This document shows, in pieces, positions 31,788 through 39,318 of a DNA stretch of 39,668 nucleotides (positions are counted from its first letter, which is position 1; every line of letters starts with the position of its first letter). A program made the translations under genes and the position numbers. The notes under the pieces are model-generated. The model did no database searches, was not told the DNA's origin, and worked only from the letters and a program-made list of their open reading frames with translations. Origin of the DNA: Eubacteriales bacterium (GTDB lineage: Bacteria > Bacillota > Clostridia > Oscillospirales > Oscillospiraceae); contig JAUNSH010000026.1 of NCBI GenBank assembly GCA_030539285.1, forward strand, positions 1-39,668. The letters are read 5' to 3'.

Positions 31788-33851
31788 ATGTATACTGTTA
31801 ATTCCATCCGTAACATCTGCCTGCTGGGCCACAGCGGTTCCGGCAAGTCCGCTCTGGCGGAGAGCTTACTGTACATGACCGGTGCCATTGACCGGATCGG
31901 CAAGAACGCCGACGGCAACACCGTTTGCGACTATGATCCCGAGGAGATCAAGCGCCATATTTCCATCTCCACTGCCGTGGTGCCCCTGGTTTACAAGAAC
32001 ATCAAGATCAATGTGCTGGACACCCCCGGCGCCTTTGACTTCTCCGGCGCGGTCATGGAGGCCCTCCGGGCTGCCGACGCCGCCATTCTGGTGTGCTCTG
32101 CCAAGGACGGCATCACCGTGGGCTTCGAGAAGGCATGGAAATACTGCGAAGAGCGCAATATGCCCCGGTTCGTCTACATCTCCAAGGTGGACGAGGATCA
32201 CTCTGACTATAACGCTACCTTTGGAGCCCTCCGGGAAAAATATGGCAACAAGATCGCCCCTGTCGTCGTGCCCATCTGGGACGCCAGCCATAAGGTCACC
32301 GGCATCATCGACGTGCTGAACAAGCGGGCCTACGAGATGCAGAACCTGAAGCGGGTGGAGATCGAGGTGCCCGAGGACAAGCTGCCTGTCATCGAGGAGT
32401 TCAACGACGCTTTGAAGGAAGCTGTCGCCGAGACCGACGAGGCCCTGATGGACCGCTTCTTCGAGGGCGACGAATTTACTTACCGCGAGATGCTGGACGG
32501 CCTGCACAAGGGCGTGGAAGAGCTGAGCCTGTTCCCCGTGCTCTGCGGCTCCGGCGTGACCTGTCTCGGCAGCCTGATGCTGATGGATCACATCATCGAT
32601 CTGCTGCCCAACCCCTCCGAGGGCAACTATCATAAGGCCACCAATGCCGACGGCGAGACTGAGGAGTTCGTGGTCTCTCCCGGCGGCGTGCCCTCCGCTT
32701 TCGTGTGGAAGACCGTCTCTGACCAGTACGGCAAGTATTCCTTCATCAAGGTGCTGTCCGGCGAGATCACCTCCGACACCACTTTGGTCAACGCCCGCAC
32801 CGGCGAGACCGAGAAGCTGGGCCGTCTGTATACCATGTGCGGCAAGAAGTCCACCGAAGCAAAGGTTCTGGGCTGCGGCGACATCGGCGCCATCGGCAAG
32901 ATGGACAAGGTCAAGACCGGCGATACTCTCTGCGACCCCAGAAAGGTGGTCTCTCTGAAGCAGATCCCCTACGCTCCCGCCTGCTATTCCATGGCCATCG
33001 CCCCCAAGACCAAGGGTCAGGAGGACAAGGTGGGCGCGGGCCTGAACCGGCTCAACGAGGAAGATCCCTCCTTCCATCTGGTGAACAACGCTGAGACCAA
33101 GCAGCTGGTACTGTCCGGCCTGGGCGATCAGCAGCTGGATGTGCTGGTGTCCAAGCTCAAGGGCCGCTTCGGCGTGGACGCGGTGCTGATGCCCGCCAAG
33201 GTTGCCTATCGTGAGAAGATCAAGAAGACCGTGCAGGCTCATGGCCGTCACAAGAAGCAGACCGGCGGCTCCGGCCAGTTCGGCGATGTGTGGGTGCGCT
33301 TTGAGCCGCAGGACGAGCAGGATGACCTGATCTTTGCCGAGGAAGTCTTCGGCGGTTCCGTGCCCAGAAACTTCTACCCCGCCGTGGAAAAGGGCCTGCA
33401 GGAAGCCGTTCAGAAAGGCCCCCTGGCCGGGTATCCGCTGGTCGGCCTGAAGGCCGTGCTGTACGATGGCTCCTATCACCCCGTGGACTCCAACGAAATG
33501 GCCTTCAAGATGGCGGCCATCCTGTCCTACAAGGAAGCCATGCCCAACGCCAACCCCACCATTCTGGAGCCGATCGGTTCTCTGGCAGTCACCGTGCCCG
33601 AGGCCTACGTGGGCGACGTTATGGGCGACCTGAGCAAGCGCCGGGGCCGTCCCATGGGCATGACCCCCGACCACGACGGCAACACCGTCATCGAGGCGGA
33701 AGTCCCCATGGCAGAAATGGGCACCTACGCCATCGATCTGCGCGCCATGACTCAGGCCCGTGGCAGCTTCACGCTGGAATTCGTCCGCTACGAGGAAGTG
33801 CCCAAGGCCAACCAGGCCAAGATCATCGCCGACGCCAAGGCGGAAGATTGA
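31788..33851 (+). CDS. Elongation factor G-like GTPase (EF-G2 type)
   Basis: A 687-aa translational GTPase with the five-domain EF-G layout. G1 is GHSGSGKS (14-21), G3 DTPGAFDF, and G4 SKVD instead of NKxD. The switch I/G2 region reads RHISIST where canonical EF-G has RGITI. Domain IV and V motifs follow (GRHKKQTGGSGQFGDVWVRF near 484-503, RRGRPMGMTPDHDGN). The changed G2 and G4 mark it as the EF-G2-like paralogue found in addition to FusA in many bacteria; its cellular role is not settled. I use the ATG at 31788 after AAAGGAG; the longer reading has no ribosome site. Monocistronic. Confidence 0.9.
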   Translation: MYTVNSIRNICLLGHSGSGKSALAESLLYMTGAIDRIGKNADGNTVCDYDPEEIKRHISISTAVVPLVYKNIKINVLDTPGAFDFSGAVMEALRAADAAILVCSAKDGITVGFEKAWKYCEERNMPRFVYISKVDEDHSDYNATFGALREKYGNKIAPVVVPIWDASHKVTGIIDVLNKRAYEMQNLKRVEIEVPEDKLPVIEEFNDALKEAVAETDEALMDRFFEGDEFTYREMLDGLHKGVEELSLFPVLCGSGVTCLGSLMLMDHIIDLLPNPSEGNYHKATNADGETEEFVVSPGGVPSAFVWKTVSDQYGKYSFIKVLSGEITSDTTLVNARTGETEKLGRLYTMCGKKSTEAKVLGCGDIGAIGKMDKVKTGDTLCDPRKVVSLKQIPYAPACYSMAIAPKTKGQEDKVGAGLNRLNEEDPSFHLVNNAETKQLVLSGLGDQQLDVLVSKLKGRFGVDAVLMPAKVAYREKIKKTVQAHGRHKKQTGGSGQFGDVWVRFEPQDEQDDLIFAEEVFGGSVPRNFYPAVEKGLQEAVQKGPLAGYPLVGLKAVLYDGSYHPVDSNEMAFKMAAILSYKEAMPNANPTILEPIGSLAVTVPEAYVGDVMGDLSKRRGRPMGMTPDHDGNTVIEAEVPMAEMGTYAIDLRAMTQARGSFTLEFVRYEEVPKANQAKIIADAKAED

Positions 33852-33861
33852 GTGTAATACG

Positions 33862-33893
33862 AACAGCCGCAGGAAATTCCTGCGGCTGTTTTC
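33862..33893 (+). terminator. Terminator of EF-G paralogue
   Basis: Near-perfect palindrome AACAGCCGCAGG...CCTGCGGCTGTT followed by TTCG, 11 bases after the stop. Confidence 0.85.
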
Positions 33894-33906
33894 GTGTACA
33901 GTATTC

Positions 33907-34042
33907 GTAGGGCGTGGTCATGACCCCGCCGACCCGGTATCGATTACGCAGGGGCTGAAAGGAATGGGAACTGACCGATTACCATTCGACGAAAGCCTTA
34001 TGTATTCGATACGTGGTCGGCGGAGTCATGACTCCGCCCTAC
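33907..34042. repeat. Dispersed palindromic repeat R13 (subfamily A', 136 bp)
   Basis: Left hairpin GGCGTGGTCATGACCCCGCC, right hairpin GGCGGAGTCATGACTCCGCC, internal GACCCGGTATCGAT and ACGTGGTC as in R2 and R7. Confidence 0.85.
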
Positions 34043-34081
34043 GCAGTTGTTCGTCGTCATTTTCGGCGTTATTGAAGTAAC

Positions 34082-34211
34082 GAAGAAATGACCGTCCCCC
34101 TAGCAAAGGAAACGGCCAATCTTCACATAGCAACTGTGGTTGAGCCGTAACCGTTGCGGCGGTTGCTGCCCAGACTGCCTTGGGGGACTCGCACTCCCCC
34201 AAGTTCTTTTT
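34082..34211 (+). ncRNA. Unassigned structured RNA ending in a terminator
   Basis: On the plus strand three stems are visible: ACGGCCAA...TTGAGCCGT, AACCG-ttgcgg-CGGTT, and a terminator CTTGGGGGA-ctcgcac-TCCCCCAAG followed by TTCTTTTTT. GTCCCCC near 34093 can pair with GGGGGAC of the terminator, giving a riboswitch-like alternative fold. A weak promoter TTGTTC-17-TATTGA (34047-34075) fits a start at about 34082. No plus-strand gene follows; the phosphoribosyltransferase gene is convergent. The minus strand also has TTGACA-17-TACCAT and a weaker terminator, so the strand is not certain. I match it to no known class. Confidence 0.5.
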
Positions 34212-34245
34212 TATGGTAGCACGATTTGCGCTCTGTGTCAATTGC

Positions 34246-34797
34246 TTACAGCACCGTTCCGTCGGGCTTGAACAGGGGCAGCTTTTCGAGGTAGATAAGG
34301 TCTTCCCGCTCCTGCGCGTCGCCCTCGGCCAGGATCGCCATGCGTCCGCAGATCTGGCCCCCGGCCTTTTCGACCAATGCTTCCAGCGCCCGCAGGCTCT
34401 CGCCGGTGGAGATCACGTCGTCCACGATCAGAATGCGCTTGCCCTTCATGAGAGCGGCATCGGCGCCGTCCAGGTACAGCTTCTGCTCCTTGGCGGTGGT
34501 GATGGAGTTGACAGTGACGCTGAAAATGTCCCGCATATACAGCTTGGGGCCTTTCCGGGCCAGAATGTACTTTTTGTCTCCGGCCTGACGGGCCATTTCG
34601 TGGGCCAGAGGGATACCCTTGGCTTCCGCGGTGATGATGTAGTCATATTCGGGGGCACGCTTCAGCAGTTCCCGGGCGCAGGCCACGGTCAGCTCCTGAT
34701 CGCCGAAGATGACAAAGCCAGCGATGGACAGATTCTCGTTCAGGGGGCAGATGGGCAGATCCCGTTCCAGACCTGCTACAGTCATATGATAGTACAT
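34246..34797 (-). CDS. Purine-type phosphoribosyltransferase
   Basis: A 183-aa type I phosphoribosyltransferase. The PRPP-binding loop is ILIVDDVISTGESL (about 122-135), with YIITAEAKGIPLAHEMARQ upstream and GPKLYMRDIFSVTVNSITT as the flexible hood region. It is related to adenine and xanthine phosphoribosyltransferases and would salvage a purine base with PRPP; which base is not clear, so I give no symbol. AAAGGAG lies eight bases before the ATG. Its mRNA begins with a short palindrome (34817-34839). It is convergent with the unassigned RNA at its 3' side. Confidence 0.87.
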   Translation of the reverse strand: MYYHMTVAGLERDLPICPLNENLSIAGFVIFGDQELTVACARELLKRAPEYDYIITAEAKGIPLAHEMARQAGDKKYILARKGPKLYMRDIFSVTVNSITTAKEQKLYLDGADAALMKGKRILIVDDVISTGESLRALEALVEKAGGQICGRMAILAEGDAQEREDLIYLEKLPLFKPDGTVL

Positions 34798-34816
34798 TGG
34801 GACATCTCCTTTGATT

Positions 34817-34843
34817 AGCCTTCCCCAAAGGGGAAGGCTTTTT
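34817..34843. repeat. Short palindrome, second repeat family, copy 2
   Basis: AGCCTTCCCC-aaa-GGGGAAGGCT followed by TTTT on the plus strand. It forms a stem at the very 5' end of the phosphoribosyltransferase mRNA. Compare 31555-31575. Confidence 0.7.
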
Positions 34844-34851
34844 CTGGTTTC

Positions 34852-34879
34852 ATTATACTATCCCGACAAAAAAAGTCAA
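34852..34879 (-). promoter_or_regulatory. Promoter of phosphoribosyltransferase gene
   Basis: Minus strand TTGACT (34874-34879), 16 bases, TATAAT (34852-34857). Confidence 0.8.
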
Positions 34880-34911
34880 GAAAAACCCCCGGCGGCAATG
34901 TACCGTCGGGG
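34880..34911 (-). terminator. Terminator downstream of LRR lipoprotein gene
   Basis: Minus-strand arms CCCCGACGG/CCGCCGGGG with a 7-base loop, followed by GTTTTTCTTGACTTTTTTT. The T-run contains the -35 of the next promoter. It lies about 275 bases beyond the lipoprotein stop. Between it and repeat R14 (34912-35093) I see no gene, only unremarkable sequence. Confidence 0.7.
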
Positions 34912-35093
34912 ATTTTCCGCTTGGGGTTTGGAAAGAAGAGAGGTAGAAAAGAGGATCTACGTAAGGAAAGGAGGCGGCTCACGGCTTCCGCAACCTTTCT
35001 GTTATTAAGATACGATGGGGTTTTGAACAGCCAATAACGGAATTGAAAACAAAGTTCGACAAATTTGTGAACGCGGCGGCGGGACCATCTGCT

Positions 35094-35182
35094 GTAGGGG
35101 AGGGTCATTGACCCTCCCGTCCGCAAGGCGGCTGTTCAAACCGGCGGCTTCGCCGAAGGGCGGGTCAGTGACCCGCCCCTAC
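35094..35182. repeat. Dispersed palindromic repeat R14 (subfamily B, 89 bp)
   Basis: Left hairpin GGGGAGGGTCATTGACCCTCCC, right hairpin GGGCGGGTCAGTGACCCGCCCC, outer GTAGGG and CCCTAC. It abuts the lipoprotein stop codon by two bases. Confidence 0.87.
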
Positions 35183-35184
35183 AA

Positions 35185-36717
35185 TCAATCCTTCGGCAGA
35201 TACTTTTCCAGCTCGTCGTAATTAAAGGCCACGCGGACAACGTTTTTATAGTACTCATTGAAGGTCTTGCCGTTGTCGTCGTAGCGCCAACCGTAGCCGT
35301 AGGGGTTGGAATAGCCGTAGAATACGGAGATGCAGGTGTCCTTGGGGTGGATGCTCACGAAGGTATTCTGCTCCGCAGTGGAGGCTTTGGGGCTGAGACA
35401 CACGAAGCGTTTCAGCGGTGCACCATCCAAAGGCATGAAGCTACTGACACTGGTGTAGCTCAGATTCAGATAGGTCAGGCTCTCGCACTCGCTGAGGCAG
35501 TCGATGTCCTTCAGCTTGTAGCAGTAGGCCAGCTCCAGCCAGGTCAGCTTTTTGCAGTTTTCAAAGCCTACCAGCTCTGTCACCGCGCAGCCGGAGGCGA
35601 TCATGACCTCCAGCTCGGGCATACCGCTGACGAAGCTCAGGTCGGTCAGATACTCGTTGTGGCCGATGTCCATGTACTTGACGCCCTCGCAGTATTTCAT
35701 GGGGCCGCAGGTGCTGTCGGTAACGTTGTAGACCGCCCGGAGAGTGTCCTCGTCGGTGAGCAGGTTGTAGCGGTTGTCCACGCCGAAGTAGACCCGCCAG
35801 ACTACCTTGGGGCCGTCCCGGAAGTCCTCACGGACCTGGGCCAGGATCTCATAGTCAAAGCCGCAGTTGTCCAGCACGAAGCGGCTGCAATTGTCCAGAA
35901 TTGTGAGGGCTTTTCGCAGGTCGGCTTCCCCGGCGTTACCGATGGACTGGTTCTTGTAGATGATCTCCTCGTCGGCGGTGTTCACGGTCTTGCCAAAGAG
36001 GGTGAAGCTGTAGTGGAAGGTGACGTGGGGGGCGGCATTCTGGAGCCGGGCCACGCTGTCCATGCTCAGGCCGCTGCTCAAATTCACATTGGTGAGGGCG
36101 GTGAGCATTCCAAGCTTTTCACAGGCTTCGTCTACCTGATCATCGCTCATTGCGGTGAGGTCCAGCTCGGTGGTGGTCAGGGCCACGTCCTGGCCGAACA
36201 GGGATACGCTGTAGTCCAGCGTCAGCTCCGGATAGGCGGCTAAAATTCCGTCGATCTGCTCTGGGGTCAGGTTCACCGAGGGCAGAGAGATGGTGGTCAG
36301 GTTCGGCAGGTATTGGAGGTTTTCAAGCAGGCTGTCATAGGAAAAGCTGCCCGGCTCCAGAACCACGGATGTGGCTTTGTTGGACACCGATGTGCCGCCC
36401 AGGTCCACCGTGTAGGTCACATCCACCTTGGGATGCTCCTGTATGTATTCCAGGATGGTGGCGTAGCAGGTGCTGCCGGAAAGATCCACGGATTTCAGGT
36501 TAGGGTACTGGTTCAGGGTGTAAATTTCACCGGCAGCCAGCACCACGGTCAGGCTTTCGGCCTCCTTGTCAGGGGCGATGGTGGCCTCGGTCTCTACCGG
36601 GGCGGTTGGAAGGGTGATGACCTCAGTGGTATCAATGACCGCCTGCTTTTTGCCGCAGCCGAAGAGGGTCAGACTGACCGCGCCGGCGCAGAGCAGACAG
36701 AGAAATTTGTTAGACAT
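35185..36717 (-). CDS. Leucine-rich-repeat lipoprotein
   Basis: A 510-aa predicted surface lipoprotein. The signal peptide ends at LTLFGC (lipidated C21), followed by a Thr/Glu/Pro linker to about 55. Residues about 70-250 contain three diverged repeats of roughly 75 residues, each with a YxVxLFGxxV-like unit: VDVTYTVDLGGTSV, LTLDYSVSLFGQDV and VTFHYSFTLFGKTV. Between them run leucine-rich segments such as LPNLTTISLPSVNLTPEQI. Residues about 345-440 are classical LRRs (GVKYMDIGHNEYLTDLSFVS, LTWLELAYCYKLKDIDCLSE). Likely a ligand-binding or adhesive surface protein; no function can be given. GGAGG precedes the ATG. Confidence 0.85.
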   Translation of the reverse strand: MSNKFLCLLCAGAVSLTLFGCGKKQAVIDTTEVITLPTAPVETEATIAPDKEAESLTVVLAAGEIYTLNQYPNLKSVDLSGSTCYATILEYIQEHPKVDVTYTVDLGGTSVSNKATSVVLEPGSFSYDSLLENLQYLPNLTTISLPSVNLTPEQIDGILAAYPELTLDYSVSLFGQDVALTTTELDLTAMSDDQVDEACEKLGMLTALTNVNLSSGLSMDSVARLQNAAPHVTFHYSFTLFGKTVNTADEEIIYKNQSIGNAGEADLRKALTILDNCSRFVLDNCGFDYEILAQVREDFRDGPKVVWRVYFGVDNRYNLLTDEDTLRAVYNVTDSTCGPMKYCEGVKYMDIGHNEYLTDLSFVSGMPELEVMIASGCAVTELVGFENCKKLTWLELAYCYKLKDIDCLSECESLTYLNLSYTSVSSFMPLDGAPLKRFVCLSPKASTAEQNTFVSIHPKDTCISVFYGYSNPYGYGWRYDDNGKTFNEYYKNVVRVAFNYDELEKYLPKD

Positions 36718-36884
36718 GGGATTTTGCCTCCGGGCGTTTTTTCAGTGAGGAGTTTGGAGTTGGGAGCGAGGAGTGAAGCGTTAGGGGTGAGGAATTATAC
36801 TCAACACTTCGTACTCCCTCTGTGCGAGTGCTCATATTATTTCAATATACCATGAATATATGAAGAAATCAAGCAAAAACCGGC

Positions 36885-36917
36885 GAAAAAAGGACGGACA
36901 GCGGTGAAGCTGTCCGT
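36885..36917. terminator. Terminator of the SASP gene
   Basis: Arms ACGGACAGC/GCTGTCCGT with a 6-base loop; the minus strand continues CCTTTTTTCG and the plus strand TTTTTGCG. It sits eight bases beyond the SASP stop. Confidence 0.82.
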
Positions 36918-36924
36918 TTTTGCG

Positions 36925-37047
36925 TTACTGCAGGCCCTGCTCGTAGGCCTCGATCATTTTCTTGACCATCTGGCCGCCGACGGAGCCGGCTTCCCGGGAG
37001 GTCAGGTTGCCGTTGTAGCCGTTCTGCAGATTCACGCCCACCTCCCT
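36925..37047 (-). pseudogene. Alpha/beta-type SASP, C-terminal 40 codons, cut by mobile element
   Basis: Read on the minus strand the 40 codons give NLTSREAGSVGGQMVKKMIE near the middle, the DNA-binding signature of alpha/beta small acid-soluble spore proteins, then a normal C-terminus and TAA. These proteins coat and protect spore DNA and are usually 60-75 aa, so the N-terminal part (including the first helix) is missing. Upstream homology stops at about 37047, eleven bases from the recombinase stop codon. A GTG at 37033-37035 after GGGAGG could still start a 36-aa stump. The missing half is expected at the far end of the element, outside the window. Confidence 0.85.
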
Positions 37048-37060
37048 TGGTGTCCTTTTT
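37040..37060. other. Probable attachment-site junction of the element
   Basis: The bases between the recombinase TAA and the first recognisable SASP codons (minus strand AAAAGGACACCAAGGGAGG). Large serine recombinases cross over at a two-base core flanked by imperfect repeats. The core lies here by inference; the second att site is outside the window, so the exact bases cannot be fixed. Confidence 0.6.
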
Positions 37061-38840
37061 ACATATTAAACTCGCCCAATACCGGGACAGTGGAAGGAAT
37101 TTGACCGTTGGGAGCAAACTCTTTGACCGGCTCGGACACAAGCTCGCCGATGAACTTGTAGAAGATTCTGATGCTCTGTTGATAGCTGGCATTTTTTCGG
37201 GGCATCTTCATATAGCCCTCCGGCAGAATCTTTTCGCCGATTTCAATGCGGTCAATGAAGGTAACAAGGGTATCACGATCAAGGGTTTCAATATAGGTGT
37301 ATTGTTTTGCCAATGCGAAGAACCGCTCGTAGTTTTCCTGGATTTCATCAGTAGGATCTTCGACATCGAGTTCCGCAATTTTAGCTTCAAGGACACCGGC
37401 TTCTTTTTCCAGATCAGCAACCACACGGGAAAGACGATCATCAGAGATTTTACCTTCTGCATTATCCAAGTACATTTTGGTAATCATTCGGTCTATCATC
37501 TTCAATCGATTTCTAGCCTGCTCGATCTGGGCTTTCTTATCCAAGAGATTCAGCTTGGAACTTTGTGTTGCAATAACAGATTGCACGAGAGCGTTAATGT
37601 CATCATCGGAAAGGGCAATCAAGCTGTTTAAGTCCCGTCTCACAATCTCGCAAATATCTGTGTAGCGAATATTGACACCGGTGCAAGGCTCTGGGAGGCT
37701 CTTTCGTGTATGATTACAAGATAAAAACCAGTATTTCTCTCGCTCCCCATTATGCACAGTTCCAGAGGAACATAGGGCGTGTCCACATTTGCTGCAAACA
37801 GCGATTCCACCGAAAATGCTCTTGCGAACATGGTCATACTGGCGGTAGTCGCGGGAAGCCTTTCCCATATTGATCTGTGCTTTTTCAAAGGTAACTGGAT
37901 CGACCAGAGCTTCGTGAGTTGCTTCAGTTACTGTCCATTCATCCTGAGGGATGGGGACTTTCTTCTTGGACTTGACACTAACCTTCTTGGTTTTGCCCAA
38001 AACGGTATCGCCCAGGTATACTCGGTTTTTCAGGATACGCTTAACCGTTGTGTGGTTCCAAATTTCAGAAGCTCTTGCAGCACCTTCGGGAGTGAAATTG
38101 TCACGGCACATTGCCCGGTATTTCAGCGGTGGCATAATGCCCTCGGCACTCAAATCCATCGCGATTTTGATGCAGGAGTCACCGGCAGCAGCTCTTGCGA
38201 AAATGCGGCGAACGATTGGAGCGGTGTCCTCGTTGGGTACTAACACATCCTTGCTCTGGGGATGCTTCATATAGCCATAAGGGGCACAGGCACAATACTC
38301 ACCACGCTGACGCTTCATTCTGAGAACATCCTTGATCTTCCTGGAACCGTCACGCAGGTAAACCTCGTTCATTGCGAACTGGAAAGGAGCCATGACATTT
38401 TCGGTTTCAGAGTCAAAGTTGTCTGCTATCGCAATATAGCGGATCTGATTCTCAGGAAAGAACTGCTCTGCATAGTAGCTGGATTCTCTCATGTCACGGC
38501 CCAGTCGGGAAAGGTCCTTTGTGATAACCACATTGGCTTTACCGGACTCCAGGGCGCGCATCATTTCTTGAAAACCAGGGCGTTCAAAGTTGCCGCCAGA
38601 CCAGCCATCATCAACGAAGTATTTCAGAATTGTGATTCCGTGCTGCTTGCAGTAGGCTTCTACAATTTTCTTCTGATTCGTGATACTTGTGGACTCGCTC
38701 TTTTGTGCTTCTTCACGGGATAGACGGTAATAAGCGTAAGCAAACAGCTGGATTCTTTTACCCAATCCATAATAGCCGTTTTCAGGGAACTCAGGCATAG
38801 CGCCTTTTGTGGTGGGATAAGGTTGGATACTAGTTCGCAT
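37059..38840 (-). CDS. Large serine recombinase (TndX/TnpX type)
   Basis: A 593-aa site-specific recombinase that would integrate and excise the element without a transposase. The resolvase domain spans about 33-180: catalytic Ser41 in YYRLSREE, and DLSRLGRDMRESSYY (109-123) with the active-site arginines. The Recombinase domain follows (YGYMKHPQSKDVLVPNEDTA, about 188-290). Next is a zinc-ribbon (C349, C352, C357 and the SCNH Cys near 375), then a long coiled coil at about 430-500. Length and order are standard and no frameshift is seen, so it is probably active. GAGGAGG lies four bases before the ATG. The stop codon is next to the att junction. Confidence 0.95.
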   Translation of the reverse strand: MRTSIQPYPTTKGAMPEFPENGYYGLGKRIQLFAYAYYRLSREEAQKSESTSITNQKKIVEAYCKQHGITILKYFVDDGWSGGNFERPGFQEMMRALESGKANVVITKDLSRLGRDMRESSYYAEQFFPENQIRYIAIADNFDSETENVMAPFQFAMNEVYLRDGSRKIKDVLRMKRQRGEYCACAPYGYMKHPQSKDVLVPNEDTAPIVRRIFARAAAGDSCIKIAMDLSAEGIMPPLKYRAMCRDNFTPEGAARASEIWNHTTVKRILKNRVYLGDTVLGKTKKVSVKSKKKVPIPQDEWTVTEATHEALVDPVTFEKAQINMGKASRDYRQYDHVRKSIFGGIAVCSKCGHALCSSGTVHNGEREKYWFLSCNHTRKSLPEPCTGVNIRYTDICEIVRRDLNSLIALSDDDINALVQSVIATQSSKLNLLDKKAQIEQARNRLKMIDRMITKMYLDNAEGKISDDRLSRVVADLEKEAGVLEAKIAELDVEDPTDEIQENYERFFALAKQYTYIETLDRDTLVTFIDRIEIGEKILPEGYMKMPRKNASYQQSIRIFYKFIGELVSEPVKEFAPNGQIPSTVPVLGEFNM

Positions 38841-39024
38841 GGTTCCTCCTCAAACCAGCGTTTTTTCCGCTGTCATTATAAGATGCAGGCACCGAGTTTG
38901 TCAAAGGTAAGAGTTGGGAACTGCTTGCCTCTACTCTCTTTTGAATCAACTCAGATACATTTCTATCTCCAATAAAAACCCGACTGACAACATAGGTTGC
39001 ATTGCCGATCACTACATTTTCCAT
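38830..39024 (-). CDS. Small TnpW-like accessory protein
   Basis: A 64-aa protein beginning MENVVIGNATYVVSRVFIGD and continuing with NVSELIQKRVEAS, overlapping the recombinase start by 11 bases. Small ORFs with this pattern lie directly upstream of TndX/TnpX recombinases in clostridial elements and are annotated TnpW or unknown; a role in excision control is plausible but unproven. AAAGGAGGG precedes the ATG. Confidence 0.7.
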   Translation of the reverse strand: MENVVIGNATYVVSRVFIGDRNVSELIQKRVEASSSQLLPLTNSVPASYNDSGKNAGLRRNHAN

Positions 39025-39144
39025 AAAAGTCCCTCCTTTGAACTGGAAAGCTGCACAGTTCTGAAAAAAGTATTTGCCGAACTGCGATCTTGTATGCCTT
39101 CAAATTGTGTCCTTGTAACATATATGGCCAAAGTTACATGAATA

Positions 39145-39167
39145 CGCTGGAGGATATCGCTCCAGCG
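39145..39167 (-). promoter_or_regulatory. Hairpin in leader of recombinase operon
   Basis: Perfect 8-bp arms CGCTGGAG/CTCCAGCG with a 7-base loop between the possible leader peptide and the TnpW-like gene. There is no U-run; a role in attenuation is speculative. Confidence 0.45.
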
Positions 39168-39199
39168 CATGGTATCTAACTTTGAAAGCTTTGAGTCAA

Positions 39200-39253
39200 C
39201 TATCTGCCTGCCGGGATGTAAACGAGTATCCACTTGGCTGTGATTTCTTCCAT
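39200..39253 (-). CDS. Possible 17-aa leader peptide
   Basis: MEEITAKWILVYIPAGR then TAG, with AGGAGG eight bases before the ATG. The ribosome site is better than the peptide is long, and a hairpin follows about 35 bases on, so it may be a leader peptide controlling the recombinase operon. It could equally be the start of a decayed gene. Another, overlapping frame from a GTG at 39231-39233 lacks a ribosome site. Confidence 0.3.
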   Translation of the reverse strand: MEEITAKWILVYIPAGR

Positions 39254-39285
39254 CAGGAAAACCTCCTCTTAAAATCTATGTATAA

Positions 39286-39312
39286 AGCTGGGCAGGTAGC
39301 TTCTGCCCAGCT
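39286..39312 (-). terminator. Hairpin after MazF-like gene
   Basis: Ten-bp perfect arms AGCTGGGCAG/CTGCCCAGCT with a 7-base loop, followed on the minus strand by TTATACAT, a weak U-run. It starts six bases after the toxin stop. Confidence 0.65.
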
Positions 39313-39318
39313 GGTTTG

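Noticed and set aside
31866..33674. 602-aa open frame antisense to the EF-G paralogue
   Set aside because: Shadow of GC-rich codon use; no recognisable motif, and the plus-strand gene is unambiguous.
34043..34245. Cobalamin riboswitch or 6S RNA at this locus
   Set aside because: Short resemblances (GTTGCGGCGG on the plus strand, GTGCGAGTCCCCC on the minus strand) are not enough. The B12 box is missing, and the RNA seems too short for 6S.
39012..39233. 73-aa open frame between the MazF-like and TnpW-like genes
   Set aside because: It starts at GTG with no ribosome site and overlaps the hairpin and the TnpW-like start; nothing in it is recognisable.
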